A stretch of 46,044 nucleotides of DNA from JAVBPB01 sp031549965. Lineage in GTDB: Bacteria; Bacillota; Clostridia; Lachnospirales; Lachnospiraceae. The stretch lies in assembly GCA_031549965.1 (NCBI GenBank), contig JAVBPB010000098.1:1-46044 (forward strand), given 5' to 3'. Every line of letters begins with the position of its first letter. The first letter of the stretch is position 1. The translations under genes and the position numbers were made by a program. The notes under the pieces were generated by a model. The model was given only the letters and a program-made list of their open reading frames with translations. It searched no databases and was not told the origin of the DNA. Of this stretch, positions 12,201 through 17,658 are shown one piece after another.

Positions 12201-12702
12201 TAAGTGTTTGCATCATCTTACCACTGTTAAAGTAATCAGAAAAACTCTGCATTGTATTCTTGTGTTCCTGAGTTAAAACTGTATCGTCATTCTTTAAATA
12301 TTGAATAGCTTCTAAAAGCTCATTTAAATAAATAAGTTGGCTCATTTCACCCCAGGTAGTTTCAATGCCGTCAATTGTAACAGCTACCGAAGAGTCTTTT
12401 TCCTTTGCCATCTTTATAAAATCATCTCTTGATACGGTTGTGCCGTTAACATTAAATGTTTCTCCCTTTATAGGATTACCACTATCGTCAATGTAACCGT
12501 TATCGTATAATGTGTTTAAAATAGTAATGGCTTCTTCACGGCTTCCGCTTATACTTGCCAGCTCTTCAATAAAAGCCTCATCAAACTGTGCCGTTTTCTC
12601 ATCTGCGTATGCAACTAAATTATTGGGTAGTAGTGATACAACCATTGACACCATCAATAAAACTGCTACTATCCTTTTACTGATTCTTCGTAATGCTTTC
12701 AT
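241..12702 (-). CDS. Giant secreted multidomain surface protein (4153 aa)
   Basis: Begins with a clear signal peptide (KRIVAVLLMVSMVVSLLP, then A-Y-A-D-E), so it is exported. The N-terminal half has no family I can name. An acidic stretch lies near residue 1965, followed by a Gly/hydrophobic region (about 1980-2170) and propeller-like repeats (about 2190-2560). The C-terminal third reads as adhesin modules: Ig-like (about 3030-3150), Big_2-like (3330-3420), MBG (3495-3570), a second Ig-like (3815-3920) nearly identical in its core to the first, a Listeria-Bacteroides repeat with FAGWN and LYAQW (3922-4000), and BspA-type LRR_5 (4004-4150). No LPXTG, SLH or choline-binding anchor is visible, so attachment is unclear. 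The start follows GGAGG by 7 bases. Adhesion or polymer binding is inferred from domains only. The 12.4-kb frame is uninterrupted. Confidence 0.9.
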   Translation of the reverse strand: MKALRRISKRIVAVLLMVSMVVSLLPNNLVAYADEKTAQFDEAFIEELASISGSREEAITILNTLYDNGYIDDSGNPIKGETFNVNGTTVSRDDFIKMAKEKDSSVAVTIDGIETTWGEMSQLIYLNELLEAIQYLKNDDTVLTQEHKNTMQSFSDYFNSGKMMQTLMTDKNFSLFGAGEAITVEKLFLTQSGDTANDDGTYSYVVDQANTSSDVINKYAIPTNIKYNFLPTDIKKGTGASNAEVNYIPFYAYSNSGALNFAQMPTLTVSSFLGTESENSGRPFGFYIDILLNKKSDKDITLNYKILDGAVKTVKIDSTRTNSTDYKQNFYPGKAEVSTDKTGKITIAAGKTQVRVYLDLGYYSFDEYTNFLNTFGGQRYFAIDFHNIVGATPMSGGTNSKPMPKLTQSYWIDGRAKETTGFLYPFKNIDHVFKSPDDPDKIDNKRSGTCLYYYIPLDADFTGLESVDLRAGIQYFGFSDNSTTINNAIVNGKFQATLYISSTGPKGADGKVNEIISNTLSCGTPPGPNDIIIQKIGNIDSVSMPKTKFSYDYFYYFNNSDANSDGTNSRTNGLGTKDSTIITNGKYPTINGPISKFQGKYLVFELYTTYSSTISSYYEHPFKLTEPEWWGNNTVPRGVTLYARYEMPSAPLKPTFSIPDGDFYAGQQVPITVNLGTYAKITRSNPKITVNGVDLSPAIYQYSITGTDNVVTYLYTVKDNDALTLNVTDFSATGLKDPKDVELQFNKTADFTPYNNVKCKLHTPMKVDSFDISQATFEKSGNTYTFRVPFKDGADLISWAAAEAEPVDGNTRWRMKSIYASLDGDLTRIPVYMEVNDNESFSYTSPITGETITYNEKPVAIYLTFDAPSNLDSAFKLDSMLMYLDPDLSSPIDYIESPDKKAPLILDNNWRRLIFTPPSVFFDEADVSLDYDYTGTWKELCNKDTNKIEGIYAESLLQLDEIKLSYLIGDRKNDFSFVGPDNFEWRSSDESILKVEAGVPVDYIYNGSNVKKLPVTVIPTGKAGTAHVILVVKNGGEEFEINSEDISLLAGLNPYLAIPKNSQRVLALSDDPAKIYFMTNLFERNKEESAQQETTYTLKLYETDEVGNKSSDSIKTFTVTSTEGNIASSVTIPDGVLNTVSSKGGYSYLAEISATHTETGRLITAQPVLITVISAPIKTTLTIPKSYFVTTEEDYDVSWNFKSVNNASSDKKWFYTVTRMSDNKVVMNEESTDFTKDMSFTIPFLTDKDNSDFKIEGLKEIYAISISGSNDPLEDGYSMDSYLLYVYNHDALDIAVYDALSKSTQVVDGVITMGNEDWIKDIPRNADGKSLKLKDDEDENNKSQLTIDQLRQDVNLSVIVSIKYGDYAWGLLSDQIGWESRSNITGELSNDVRLTYYKGGIYSDIRASAVPTFLPTSDFMLVGTNNDEFTIKATHARSGMSTDISGTSKSLKDKLYLFQFMPKTEVTLTYKTDTETVTLKTDKNGAIAIYEPNGIRSDIICSADMGESGMYTTTVFISTVRTSEADIASLQMYPLNMVTMQKASEANIYLVTPDGKPYANKNVIVRGGAYYMGLYSRANLYKTEKHDPRVDNSKSNGIEPIGFTTDNNGLLKVYFDVSEVAGLAGSGDGYLYDPSYPIKYAFELQFENDEYRPEIFEMNLSASTKKEKVGTELINLVEGGVVAPFIRNTDFRIYEKFGSGYRYRESFDVAKLETDLIGPSEKFSKTELAASMILWGKGVGRDENGLAILPDVSQGGDAYEGYYMDAETQIPFPGQESEYFVYPFSTMPVMKIVCEFSTETFEIESKEGLWKGPWLATGDKKLVDLNATVNGTPLATTRPDYKIFNGIGLKEAVKSEPMKEASVEAAETVEKSVNIDKLLDNIVPEGDMLADAMSFFGSLAGSDNKVQVILLPTADPTFFKVILAIGDYPEVPGLPGGDEGDDGVSMKYSEDVDYDKIAEQFGEAGEADDGDDEDEDGGPVEFKLFGSMICDAQYDIDTQEWQIYIVGGEVGGKVSIEKEYNLNFWCGPIPVTMSFKAYAGLLVAMGAQVQTVNESKNASVFTTLGFSAGVEAFAGIGFDISIIALKIGIFGNLGFTATQKLMVSSSPVIGAKQGQHLQIKGEIGLKFMLKILCFTYERIFASVKFGWEKSFGDYDKIVAQWSGTTAKGMKYSAMMDTNGETQLELMSSGIESRDYLDMQKRVWTASLFSGPTPTNWFENIQTNSYPFANPLFNDDGSIITFLSDSNSVDIEKTVASWAKWDDESNGYKDMGPIARKEGDKKEDYGYGDSYLKVAGANNEYFATWVQETDTVIREKNKYEVQDGTVVAVPNDGEITMEDLSMALNSTEIAVAHYTGDEWVWERLTTNNSPDMAPSIASSGNKAIVAWRSTYSSSDNPLDFNVDDSIYYSIFDGTNWSQSQVAYNGTSGRVQALEVKMADNGSAVIAYTIKTGEDLASRDLETCYTYIPLVGASSTIKVTNDTNVDENVQIALINKQDRSQQFVIGWYSESYDESGTNHDIRLVAVNDNGTIDTSFIESINSNLGSETSISHDFRFAIANEGTINDLKIAWTQRNSETSSSTLMALGFYTYNGMFGTTSEQVVTEMPQYNTIDHYDVYSEGNKINAVLLSTDYSEGNSKLVDEIDVTDLVNQAVIRSDFDNDADYQAAWDAMYLSMSKEHTDGMIKIMEAAGTTNIQSSSYTFEEKIELVDVLHDKHSIIPSMDLNVNYVLRNGGITPITKLDVTDNYNGEISVDLSNNPILPGSSQTITLTYTLGDSIKNVEYAINATAIGGNAGEISGFLEINKPDVGIMDIEIASQENGERPINVRLYNDSYIPLLDSGKTVELGFYADSNYEIPIGDKVEISGDDLGRIDNGAYNYQENIDVSELLTTLYDSEQKEIPNAGVDVYVKTEIKNDETTQSENNKRNNKSTITINSPLKRADGKSVSIMGTSLSEDEDKTIIVNVTAKNNSLQNSVIENILVELYNDKGELIGEIESYDETEESFVTLNKEESKTISLRSTLTASDETVVASYKAFLVLPKVKAKAPVIDTQPEGISAVEGVSRSLTVDASATDDGTLSYQWYSNTSALTTGGTLISGADSNSYDLPTDTIGTYYYYVVVTNTIADNGDGGEKTAETTSDVVTVTITEAPPLDGTASITGENAIGQQVTAITNEITVGEGDFTYEWMADNDTVGSNASTYTISPADVGKTISCVLTRVGTKGSMTLTLNGGVVPYNIVITNIDDDVAEGDTAVTISSLTGREDDVITINYTLGNLSGKSKNIITFSNASGLVTVKEAGESTSQTYTVNKSDATNGEITIAATFVHTDLTPQSITFGDGNQNEIRTVGDSEFTKTATLSGDGGTGEITYSSSDTEVATVDSNSGLVTILSAGTTTIMATKASDDIYEKAKASYVLTVKPVATISDVTYSIVNTTYNKMQQSLSVTPNAGVGTVTVKYNGSEIAPTEAGTYAITIDVEDGVSYGKATNIALGNWTIDKAVLMVEADPQSKVRGAKDPQFTYHITSGSLFAGDILTGSLSRIASESEGNYPIVLGTLNNPNYKINFMGNYLTVKSKASDPMPVLSSISGVVTVDNGDPSDVVVTIMQGNKIFGKSIGTNYSFSNLIAGAYNITAKNDSGTKTVYKEIIKGAAITVDMNIGMKSTEIEVKGEDVPPVVMSVSALEDMLEKDPSISSLKLLVETKSVPQEIMNIASGQTLVLNLDFKVIKNNEELSTYEFNQIITGTFPIPEEARGREITIFRLHDGVARTMTVRPNAEGEYVEIGKDTITLHVKKFSDYAVGYKTPTTNSNYEVVNTKIPQITIQPISGSIKAGDTKKLVVEATSSDGGVLSYQWYSNTSALTTGGTLISGATSTSYNVPTGKVGTYYYYVVVTNSNQYSGGKKTAQTISSVVTVTVVDKETKTFKITYNVNKAKNVSKMPSDNTNYINGTIAKVKGTPICTSRFFAGWNTKADGSGTAYEAGKSIKVSKNITLYAQWKDTFKSDTKLVYKVTGKNTATCTGTTDSKATTIAIPNSITYKGITYNVTSITSKAFYGNKTITSIKIGNNVKTIGNHVFYGCTNLEKITIGTGLVTIGNHAFCQLKDGCIITINSTKLKSVKSAINHGVKNMVVKVPKSRLEAYKKLFITLSKTVTVKEK

Positions 12703-12802
12703 TTCTTTACCTCCATTTTTATTATTTACTTCCTTTTTAGATTACCTTTCTTTAATTAGCTTTTATCCCTTTTACATTTAAAAAGTATGTTAGATAATAC
12801 AT

Positions 12803-12834
12803 ATTTTATACTAATGAGACCCCCAAAAGACCCC
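12803..12834 (-). promoter_or_regulatory. Promoter of the giant gene with an 11-bp-spaced direct repeat
   Basis: On the minus strand two identical heptamers GGGGTCT (12834-12828 and 12823-12817) are separated by 4 bp, an 11-bp period. Eight bases after the second comes TAAAAT (12808-12803) as a -10 box. No TTGACA-like -35 is seen, as expected for an activator-dependent promoter. SARP regulators are known to bind heptamer direct repeats of 11-bp period about 8 bp from the -10. The response regulator at 14787-15590 has a SARP-like output domain and is the obvious candidate. G-runs stand out in this AT-rich DNA. Confidence 0.6.
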
Positions 12835-12861
12835 CCTGTATTAACCTTTTATCATGATAAA

Positions 12862-12908
12862 CATAAAAAAATTCGGGACATTATATTAAATGTCCCGAAT
12901 TTTTTATG
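12862..12908 (-). terminator. Terminator of the kinase operon
   Basis: A near-perfect hairpin: ATTCGGGACATT (12871-12882) pairs with AATGTCCCGAAT (12889-12900), extended by A- and T-runs on the two sides. It starts 8 bases past the kinase stop and separates the regulator operon from the giant gene's promoter. Confidence 0.9.
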
Positions 12909-12915
12909 TTTGAGT

Positions 12916-14751
12916 TTAGATCTGGGTGCTGTAAATCCCCCCTGGGCTTCCCTCCACTGGTATCCGTATAGTAACTTTTGTTCCAAAACCAATTTTACTT
13001 TCAATCAACAATATGCCATTACATTGAGCCATTAATCTTTTACGTACATTTTCCAATCCGACATGGCTTCGCCCATCATTTACATTCTGTGTCTGATCAA
13101 AGCCCAAGCCATCATCTTCAATGATAATTTCTATATCGCTTTGTACCTGTTTGGTTGATATACATATGGTACCGCCTTCTGGTTTTTTATTAATGCCATG
13201 ACGCACAGCATTTTCAACAAGAGGCTGAACGGTCAGTATTGGCAGATAAAAGTTTTTGACTTCAAGATTATAAACAATCGTTAAATAATCCTTAAATCTT
13301 ACTTTTTCAAAATCAAGGTAAATCTTGATATGCTGCAATTCTTTAGTAAATGGAATTAGTTCTCTTTGGTTCAGTGAATCCATGTTTTCACGCAAATATT
13401 GAGAAAAATCGCTAATCATTTTGCTTGCTTTATCTTTATCCTTATATACCATGTTTTCAATGGTAGTCAAAGTATTATAAAGAAAGTGTGGCTGTATCTG
13501 AGAAAGCATAATAGCAACCCGTTTCTCTGTAAGCTCCTTCTCAATTATCAATGCCTGTTCCCTCTCCTCACTTCCACTTTTTATCAAATAAATAATTTGA
13601 ATAAGCTGTAGAAACATCACTATGATAAAAGCAGTATTCATAATAAGCGTATGAGGTGCAAAGTTGTAGACAAAATTTAGAGTTTCCAATATGTAACCCA
13701 CAATACTTGGAGAAAAAGTCAGCAACATTATCCCTACATCATTGTTACCAAATCTGATTGCATCATAAGCGAGTATAATTACGATAATTACAAGAAGCGG
13801 AATACCTGTAACAAGGAAAGGAAACTGCATCTCCCAAAGATTGATCACTCCTAACAATTGCAGAATAATCATGATGGTAATAAACAGACATACGCCTGCT
13901 GTGACAATACCCAGCTTGTCTTTTAACCAGTCGCCAGCATGTATCCACAAAACAAGAATAAATGCGGCATAAATCGTGTATATAACCAAAACTTCGGAGA
14001 TATTTACAAATGCTGGATTAGGCACTATAAGTGAATAACATTTCAAGCTTGTAAGTATCCATGCACCAGTAAACATGGGGAATAGTGACACTGCCGCCAC
14101 TTTGGTCCAATGAGGCAACCTAAATCCTCTAACAATAATAGCAAGTGTAAAAACTAAAATTCCAAATAAGCTGAGAAATACGCATATAAGTAGTATTGCA
14201 CCTTCTTTTAAAAACATTTCCATAAATAATTGTGAATAGCTTCCTACCTTCATATTATCAAGAAGTACGTTATAAACATCAGAAGTACGAACATAGTGAT
14301 TTTGCATAATAAGCTCCACTTTAGCATGGGTGGAAATACCTGACGAAGTATATCTGCACCATGTAGTACCAGGAGCCTTTAAAAAACCCGGATAGTTCTT
14401 ATCCCTGCCAAAATTGTAAACCTCATTTCCGTCAACTTTAAGTGTAAAAACAAGCATACGGTTATAAATCATCAATTCTTGCCCTGCTAGAATCTCATGG
14501 GAAAAATGCCCCTGAACCGTAACCGTATGTTGTTTACTTAAATCAAATTTAACATCTTTCGTTAATTCTATCCAGGGACCATTATCCACACGGTACTGAC
14601 CTATCAGATGAACCGACAATGGAATATTATTATGAGAATCCATAGATTGTTTCTCCATCCAGATATCTGTTAGAGTTGAAATCACTAAAATCACCATGCC
14701 TAGCAAAATCACAGAATATAACACAAGCTTAGACCATATTTTCTGTTTCAT
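12916..14751 (-). CDS. LytS/YesM-type membrane sensor histidine kinase
   Basis: About 611 aa. An N-terminal membrane anchor is followed by an extracellular domain of about 170 residues, then six or seven membrane helices (roughly residues 190-390). A short cytoplasmic linker leads to the His_kinase domain with the phospho-acceptor in QIQPHFLYNTL (His422) and an HATPase_c domain with PLVENAVRHGI (N box) and DDGLGFD (G box). This is a class that autophosphorylates and passes phosphate to a receiver. I chose ATG at 14751 because AGGAG lies 5 bases before it; a longer frame begins at TTG 14802 without a ribosome site. The response regulator gene ends 35 bases upstream, so the two form one operon. 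The signal sensed is unknown. The downstream giant gene is the likely target. Confidence 0.88.
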   Translation of the reverse strand: MKQKIWSKLVLYSVILLGMVILVISTLTDIWMEKQSMDSHNNIPLSVHLIGQYRVDNGPWIELTKDVKFDLSKQHTVTVQGHFSHEILAGQELMIYNRMLVFTLKVDGNEVYNFGRDKNYPGFLKAPGTTWCRYTSSGISTHAKVELIMQNHYVRTSDVYNVLLDNMKVGSYSQLFMEMFLKEGAILLICVFLSLFGILVFTLAIIVRGFRLPHWTKVAAVSLFPMFTGAWILTSLKCYSLIVPNPAFVNISEVLVIYTIYAAFILVLWIHAGDWLKDKLGIVTAGVCLFITIMIILQLLGVINLWEMQFPFLVTGIPLLVIIVIILAYDAIRFGNNDVGIMLLTFSPSIVGYILETLNFVYNFAPHTLIMNTAFIIVMFLQLIQIIYLIKSGSEEREQALIIEKELTEKRVAIMLSQIQPHFLYNTLTTIENMVYKDKDKASKMISDFSQYLRENMDSLNQRELIPFTKELQHIKIYLDFEKVRFKDYLTIVYNLEVKNFYLPILTVQPLVENAVRHGINKKPEGGTICISTKQVQSDIEIIIEDDGLGFDQTQNVNDGRSHVGLENVRKRLMAQCNGILLIESKIGFGTKVTIRIPVEGSPGGIYSTQI

Positions 14752-14786
14752 ATACGCTCCTATCTGTTGTTGTAAGCCACATTTGT

Positions 14787-15590
14787 TTATATATTTTTCC
14801 AATTACTTAACATCCCAGTTGTCATTTCCGCCCAACTGTATTCACTCATATATTCTCCGGTATATGTGTTAATTGAAGTAAAAGCATTCTCCAAGAACTG
14901 ATAATAATCACATTCGAACTTACTTACGTCCACTGCGATGTTGTTCCAACCCTTGATGATAATATCCTCTATGCCGGCGTCACTTAATATCTTCTTTAGC
15001 TGTGCTGTTACCTTTTGTGTCTGCTTTAGCACCTGACGATCATAACCTTTGTCCTCCCATAAAACAGCGGCGATTTGCTTCGACGTTACTGCCGCACCCC
15101 GTCTATCCACCAAATACGCCAACAATTCTCTGGCTTTAGAACGGGAAATCTTAAACGGCTTTCCGTCAACAAATATCTCAAAGTTACCGAAAGTATGTAT
15201 ACGCACCCGTGCTTTTGACGACAGAACAGGATTGCGAAGCCGTAGCAGGGACTCTTCTATTCGCTCAGTTGTGGTTGGTTTTAATATATAATCACTGGCA
15301 TTTGCTCCAAAAGCATCCACCGCATATTGGATATAACTAGTAACAAAAACTATATTTAGCTTTGGATTAACTTCTTTTAAACGCATTGCCAGCTCAATGC
15401 CTGTCATTCTTGGCATTTCAATATCTAAAAAAGCTACATCGGCATGATGTAGTCTTGTGTATTCCAGTGCTTGGGCTGGGTCAGTAAAAGCTATCGTTTC
15501 ATCAATCTCAGAAACCTGACACATGTGGCGTTGTAAGTGCTCTATGATTTCCTGCTCGTTATCCACAATGATTACTTTCACGTAGTTCAT
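14787..15590 (-). CDS. Response regulator, receiver plus SARP-like winged helix
   Basis: 267 aa. Residues 1-120 form a receiver: acidic pair near Asp10, phospho-acceptor Asp56 in FLDIEMP, the conserved Thr in FVTS and the Lys in YILKP. Residues about 130-235 are an OmpR/SARP-type winged helix (FGNFEIFVDGKPF, KARELLAYLVDRRG, AVLWEDK). This differs from the LytTR or AraC output domains usual with LytS/YesM kinases. It is first in an operon with the kinase. A purine-rich AAAGGGGA lies almost against the ATG, a tight but possible ribosome site. A foldback element sits 37 bp upstream of the start, and a TATAAT (15613-15608) lies between, so the native promoter may have been altered. Its likely operator is the heptamer repeat at 12817-12834. 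Confidence 0.87.
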   Translation of the reverse strand: MNYVKVIIVDNEQEIIEHLQRHMCQVSEIDETIAFTDPAQALEYTRLHHADVAFLDIEMPRMTGIELAMRLKEVNPKLNIVFVTSYIQYAVDAFGANASDYILKPTTTERIEESLLRLRNPVLSSKARVRIHTFGNFEIFVDGKPFKISRSKARELLAYLVDRRGAAVTSKQIAAVLWEDKGYDRQVLKQTQKVTAQLKKILSDAGIEDIIIKGWNNIAVDVSKFECDYYQFLENAFTSINTYTGEYMSEYSWAEMTTGMLSNWKNI

Positions 15591-15612
15591 TCCCCTTTGT
15601 TCATATAATTAT

Positions 15613-15626
15613 ACCCCCATTTCAAA
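15613..15626. repeat. Left half of the palindrome split by element B
   Basis: ACCCCCATTTCAAA is one side of an insertion site; CCCCATTTCAAA recurs at 15856-15867 on the far side of the element, a 12-bp target duplication. Removing the element and one duplicate restores ACCCCCATTT-C-AAATGGGGGGT, a strong palindrome. On the minus strand that palindrome was followed by TATAATTATAT, so it was probably the terminator of the ior operon. Confidence 0.8.
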
Positions 15627-15855
15627 GAGGCCGCTGAAAAAGTCCTTGATTTAGTCTTTCAAATTTTTCAGATGAATACAGTTGTATAATTATTTAATTG
15701 TTTGCCTTACCCTCCCTCGGCATATTTTTTACAAGCCTTTGCAAGTCTTGTAAAAAATATATACGCCTCATCGGACGGTCTGCACAATTAAATAATTATA
15801 CAACTGTATTCATCTGAAAAATTAATTTACCGCGTTGAAAGGACTTTTTCTGTGA
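15627..15855 (+). mobile_element. Copy B of the foldback element (229 bp)
   Basis: A complete copy between 12-bp target duplications. Terminal inverted repeats are GCTGAAAAAGTCCTT (left) and AAGGACTTTTTCTGT (right). Perfect 40-bp arms lie at 15662-15701 and 15784-15823. Inside is a 14-bp inner stem (ATATTTTTTACAAG with CTTGTAAAAAATAT) and an asymmetric internal loop carrying TTTGCCTTACCCTCC on one side and CGGACGGTCTGCAC on the other. It has no coding capacity. It sits between the ior operon and the response regulator operon. Confidence 0.88.
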
Positions 15856-15874
15856 CCCCATTTCAAATGGGGGG
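15856..15874 (-). terminator. Hairpin after the ior operon, cut off from its T-run by element B
   Basis: CCCCATTT-C-AAATGGGG remains intact 6 bases past the ACT gene stop. On the minus strand it is now followed by TCACAG of the inserted element instead of the ancestral TATAATTATAT. It may therefore terminate less well than before the insertion. Confidence 0.6.
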
Positions 15875-15879
15875 TTACT

Positions 15880-16317
15880 TTAGTCTTCCATATTAATGCA
15901 ATAAACTTCCTCTGCCTTAATAACTTCCAAATTATTCTCCTTTAATACCTCAATAGCCCTATTAGGATCGGACAACTTCATTACCATTGAAGCATCGTTT
16001 GAAAATGTAAATGCATACATATATTCCACGCTAATTAAGGCTTTCGATAAAACATTTAAGAGCTGATATAATGCACCAATTTTATGAGATACTTTAACAC
16101 AGATAACATCTGTAAGCATTGCTGAAAAACCTGATTCCTTTAATACTTTCTTTCCAAGTTCAGGATTTGAAACAATCAGCCTTAGCATTCCATATTCAGA
16201 AGTATCCGCTAAACTTAATGAAATAATATTTATCTCATTATCTGCAAGGGTTTTTGTAACTTCTTCTAATCTTCCTTCTCTGTTTTCAATAAAAACCGAT
16301 AATTGTTTTACTATCAT
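15880..16317 (-). CDS. Tandem ACT-domain protein (second copy in operon)
   Basis: 145 aa made of two ACT domains (about 1-70 and 71-140). Each opens with the usual beta strand, as in QLSVFIENREGRLEEVTKTL. ACT domains bind amino acids and regulate metabolism; this small two-domain type often accompanies iorAB and paaK genes and probably senses an aromatic or branched-chain amino acid. It is last in the operon, 11 bases after the second paaK, with a GGAGGGG site before its ATG. It is a paralogue of the protein at 18726-19133. The target it regulates is unknown. Confidence 0.85.
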   Translation of the reverse strand: MIVKQLSVFIENREGRLEEVTKTLADNEINIISLSLADTSEYGMLRLIVSNPELGKKVLKESGFSAMLTDVICVKVSHKIGALYQLLNVLSKALISVEYMYAFTFSNDASMVMKLSDPNRAIEVLKENNLEVIKAEEVYCINMED

Positions 16318-16328
16318 TTAAACCCCTC

Positions 16329-17627
16329 CTAATAAAGCTTTCTTTTGTCAATAACACGTTTAGCTTTACCCTCACTTCTTTCAATAGTCTTAGGTTCAAC
16401 TAATTTCACTTTTACAGCAAGACCTAAAGCACTTTGTAATACTGCCGTGATTTTTTTGGATAAATTCTCTAATTTTTTAATTTCATCTGAAAAGAATTTT
16501 TCTTCTACTTCTACTAATACTTCTAAATTATCCAAATTGTTAATACGGTCAACAATAAGTAAATAGTGTGGGCTTGTTCCATCAATTTCAAGTAATGCAC
16601 TTTCAATTTGAGATGGGAATACATTTACTCCTCTTATTATTAACATGTCATCTGTACGCCCTTTAAATCTTGAGATTCTGGCATGGGTTCTGCCACATTC
16701 ACATCTATCATAATTAATACTTGTAAGATCTTTAGTTCTGTATCTAAATAATGGAAGTGCTTCTTTGGTTAATGTAGTAAATACCAGTTCTCCGACTTCT
16801 CCTGGTGCAACAGCTTTTAGGGTTTCAGGATTAATTATTTCTGGTACAAAATGATCTTCGTAAACATGAAGTCCACTGTGATATTCACAATCTGCTGCCA
16901 CACCTGGCCCCATTATTTCACTAAGACCGTATATATCATGAGCTTTTATATGTAATTTATTTTCAATATCTCTTCTCATATTCTCTGTCCAAGGTTCTGC
17001 ACCAAGAATAGCCACCTTTAATTTAATTCTGTCTATGGCATTTGCTTCTTCTAGTGTTTCAGCTATATGAAGTAGGTATGAAGGGGTACATGCAATTGCA
17101 GTACATCCAAAATCCTCCATCATAGTAATTTGCTTTTTTGTATTTCCTGATGACATAGGTATTACTGTTGCACCAAGGTTCTCTGCTCCATAGTGAAGTC
17201 CAAGACCTCCGGTAAATAATCCATAACCATATGAAACCTGAATTCGATCTTCTCTGGTAACTCCTACCATGGCAAGAACACGGGATACACACTCAGCCCA
17301 TATACTTATGTCTCTTTTTGAGTACCCTACTACAGTTGCTTTTCCAGTAGTTCCAGAAGATGCATGTATCCTTACAATTTCAGAGTTTGGGATTGCAAAT
17401 AATCCAAATGGGTAGTTGTCTCTTAAATCATCTTTTGTCGTAAATGGAAGTTTGTCAATATCTTCCATTCCTTTTATGTCCATTGGCTCAATTCCCATGC
17501 TTTGCATTTTTTTACGGTAAAATTCAACGTTGTGATAAACTCTGTCAACCATTTTTACTAATCTTGCACTTTGCAGTGCATATATTTCATCCCTGCTCAT
17601 GCACTCTTTTGTTTCATTCCAAATCAT
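16329..17627 (-). CDS. paaK: Phenylacetate-CoA ligase family protein (second copy)
   Basis: 432 aa, the usual PaaK length. The AMP-forming adenylation P-loop SSGTTGK is at residues 90-96, and the C-terminal motif RGVNVFPSQIE marks the mobile domain. The family activates aryl-acetates to aryl-acetyl-CoA with ATP; beside iorAB it may run in either direction on phenylacetyl- or indoleacetyl-CoA. AGAGAGG precedes the ATG. It lies between the HD-GYP gene and an ACT gene, and is a clear paralogue of the protein at 21466-22776. Different substrate preference between the two copies is an inference. Confidence 0.9.
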   Translation of the reverse strand: MIWNETKECMSRDEIYALQSARLVKMVDRVYHNVEFYRKKMQSMGIEPMDIKGMEDIDKLPFTTKDDLRDNYPFGLFAIPNSEIVRIHASSGTTGKATVVGYSKRDISIWAECVSRVLAMVGVTREDRIQVSYGYGLFTGGLGLHYGAENLGATVIPMSSGNTKKQITMMEDFGCTAIACTPSYLLHIAETLEEANAIDRIKLKVAILGAEPWTENMRRDIENKLHIKAHDIYGLSEIMGPGVAADCEYHSGLHVYEDHFVPEIINPETLKAVAPGEVGELVFTTLTKEALPLFRYRTKDLTSINYDRCECGRTHARISRFKGRTDDMLIIRGVNVFPSQIESALLEIDGTSPHYLLIVDRINNLDNLEVLVEVEEKFFSDEIKKLENLSKKITAVLQSALGLAVKVKLVEPKTIERSEGKAKRVIDKRKLY

Positions 17628-17658
17628 AATTTACCTCTCTGAATTTAATTTTTTCAGC

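Noticed and set aside
14752..14802. Longer kinase start at TTG 14802
   Set aside because: It overlaps the regulator gene and has no ribosome site, whereas ATG 14751 has AGGAG at good spacing and leads directly into the membrane anchor.
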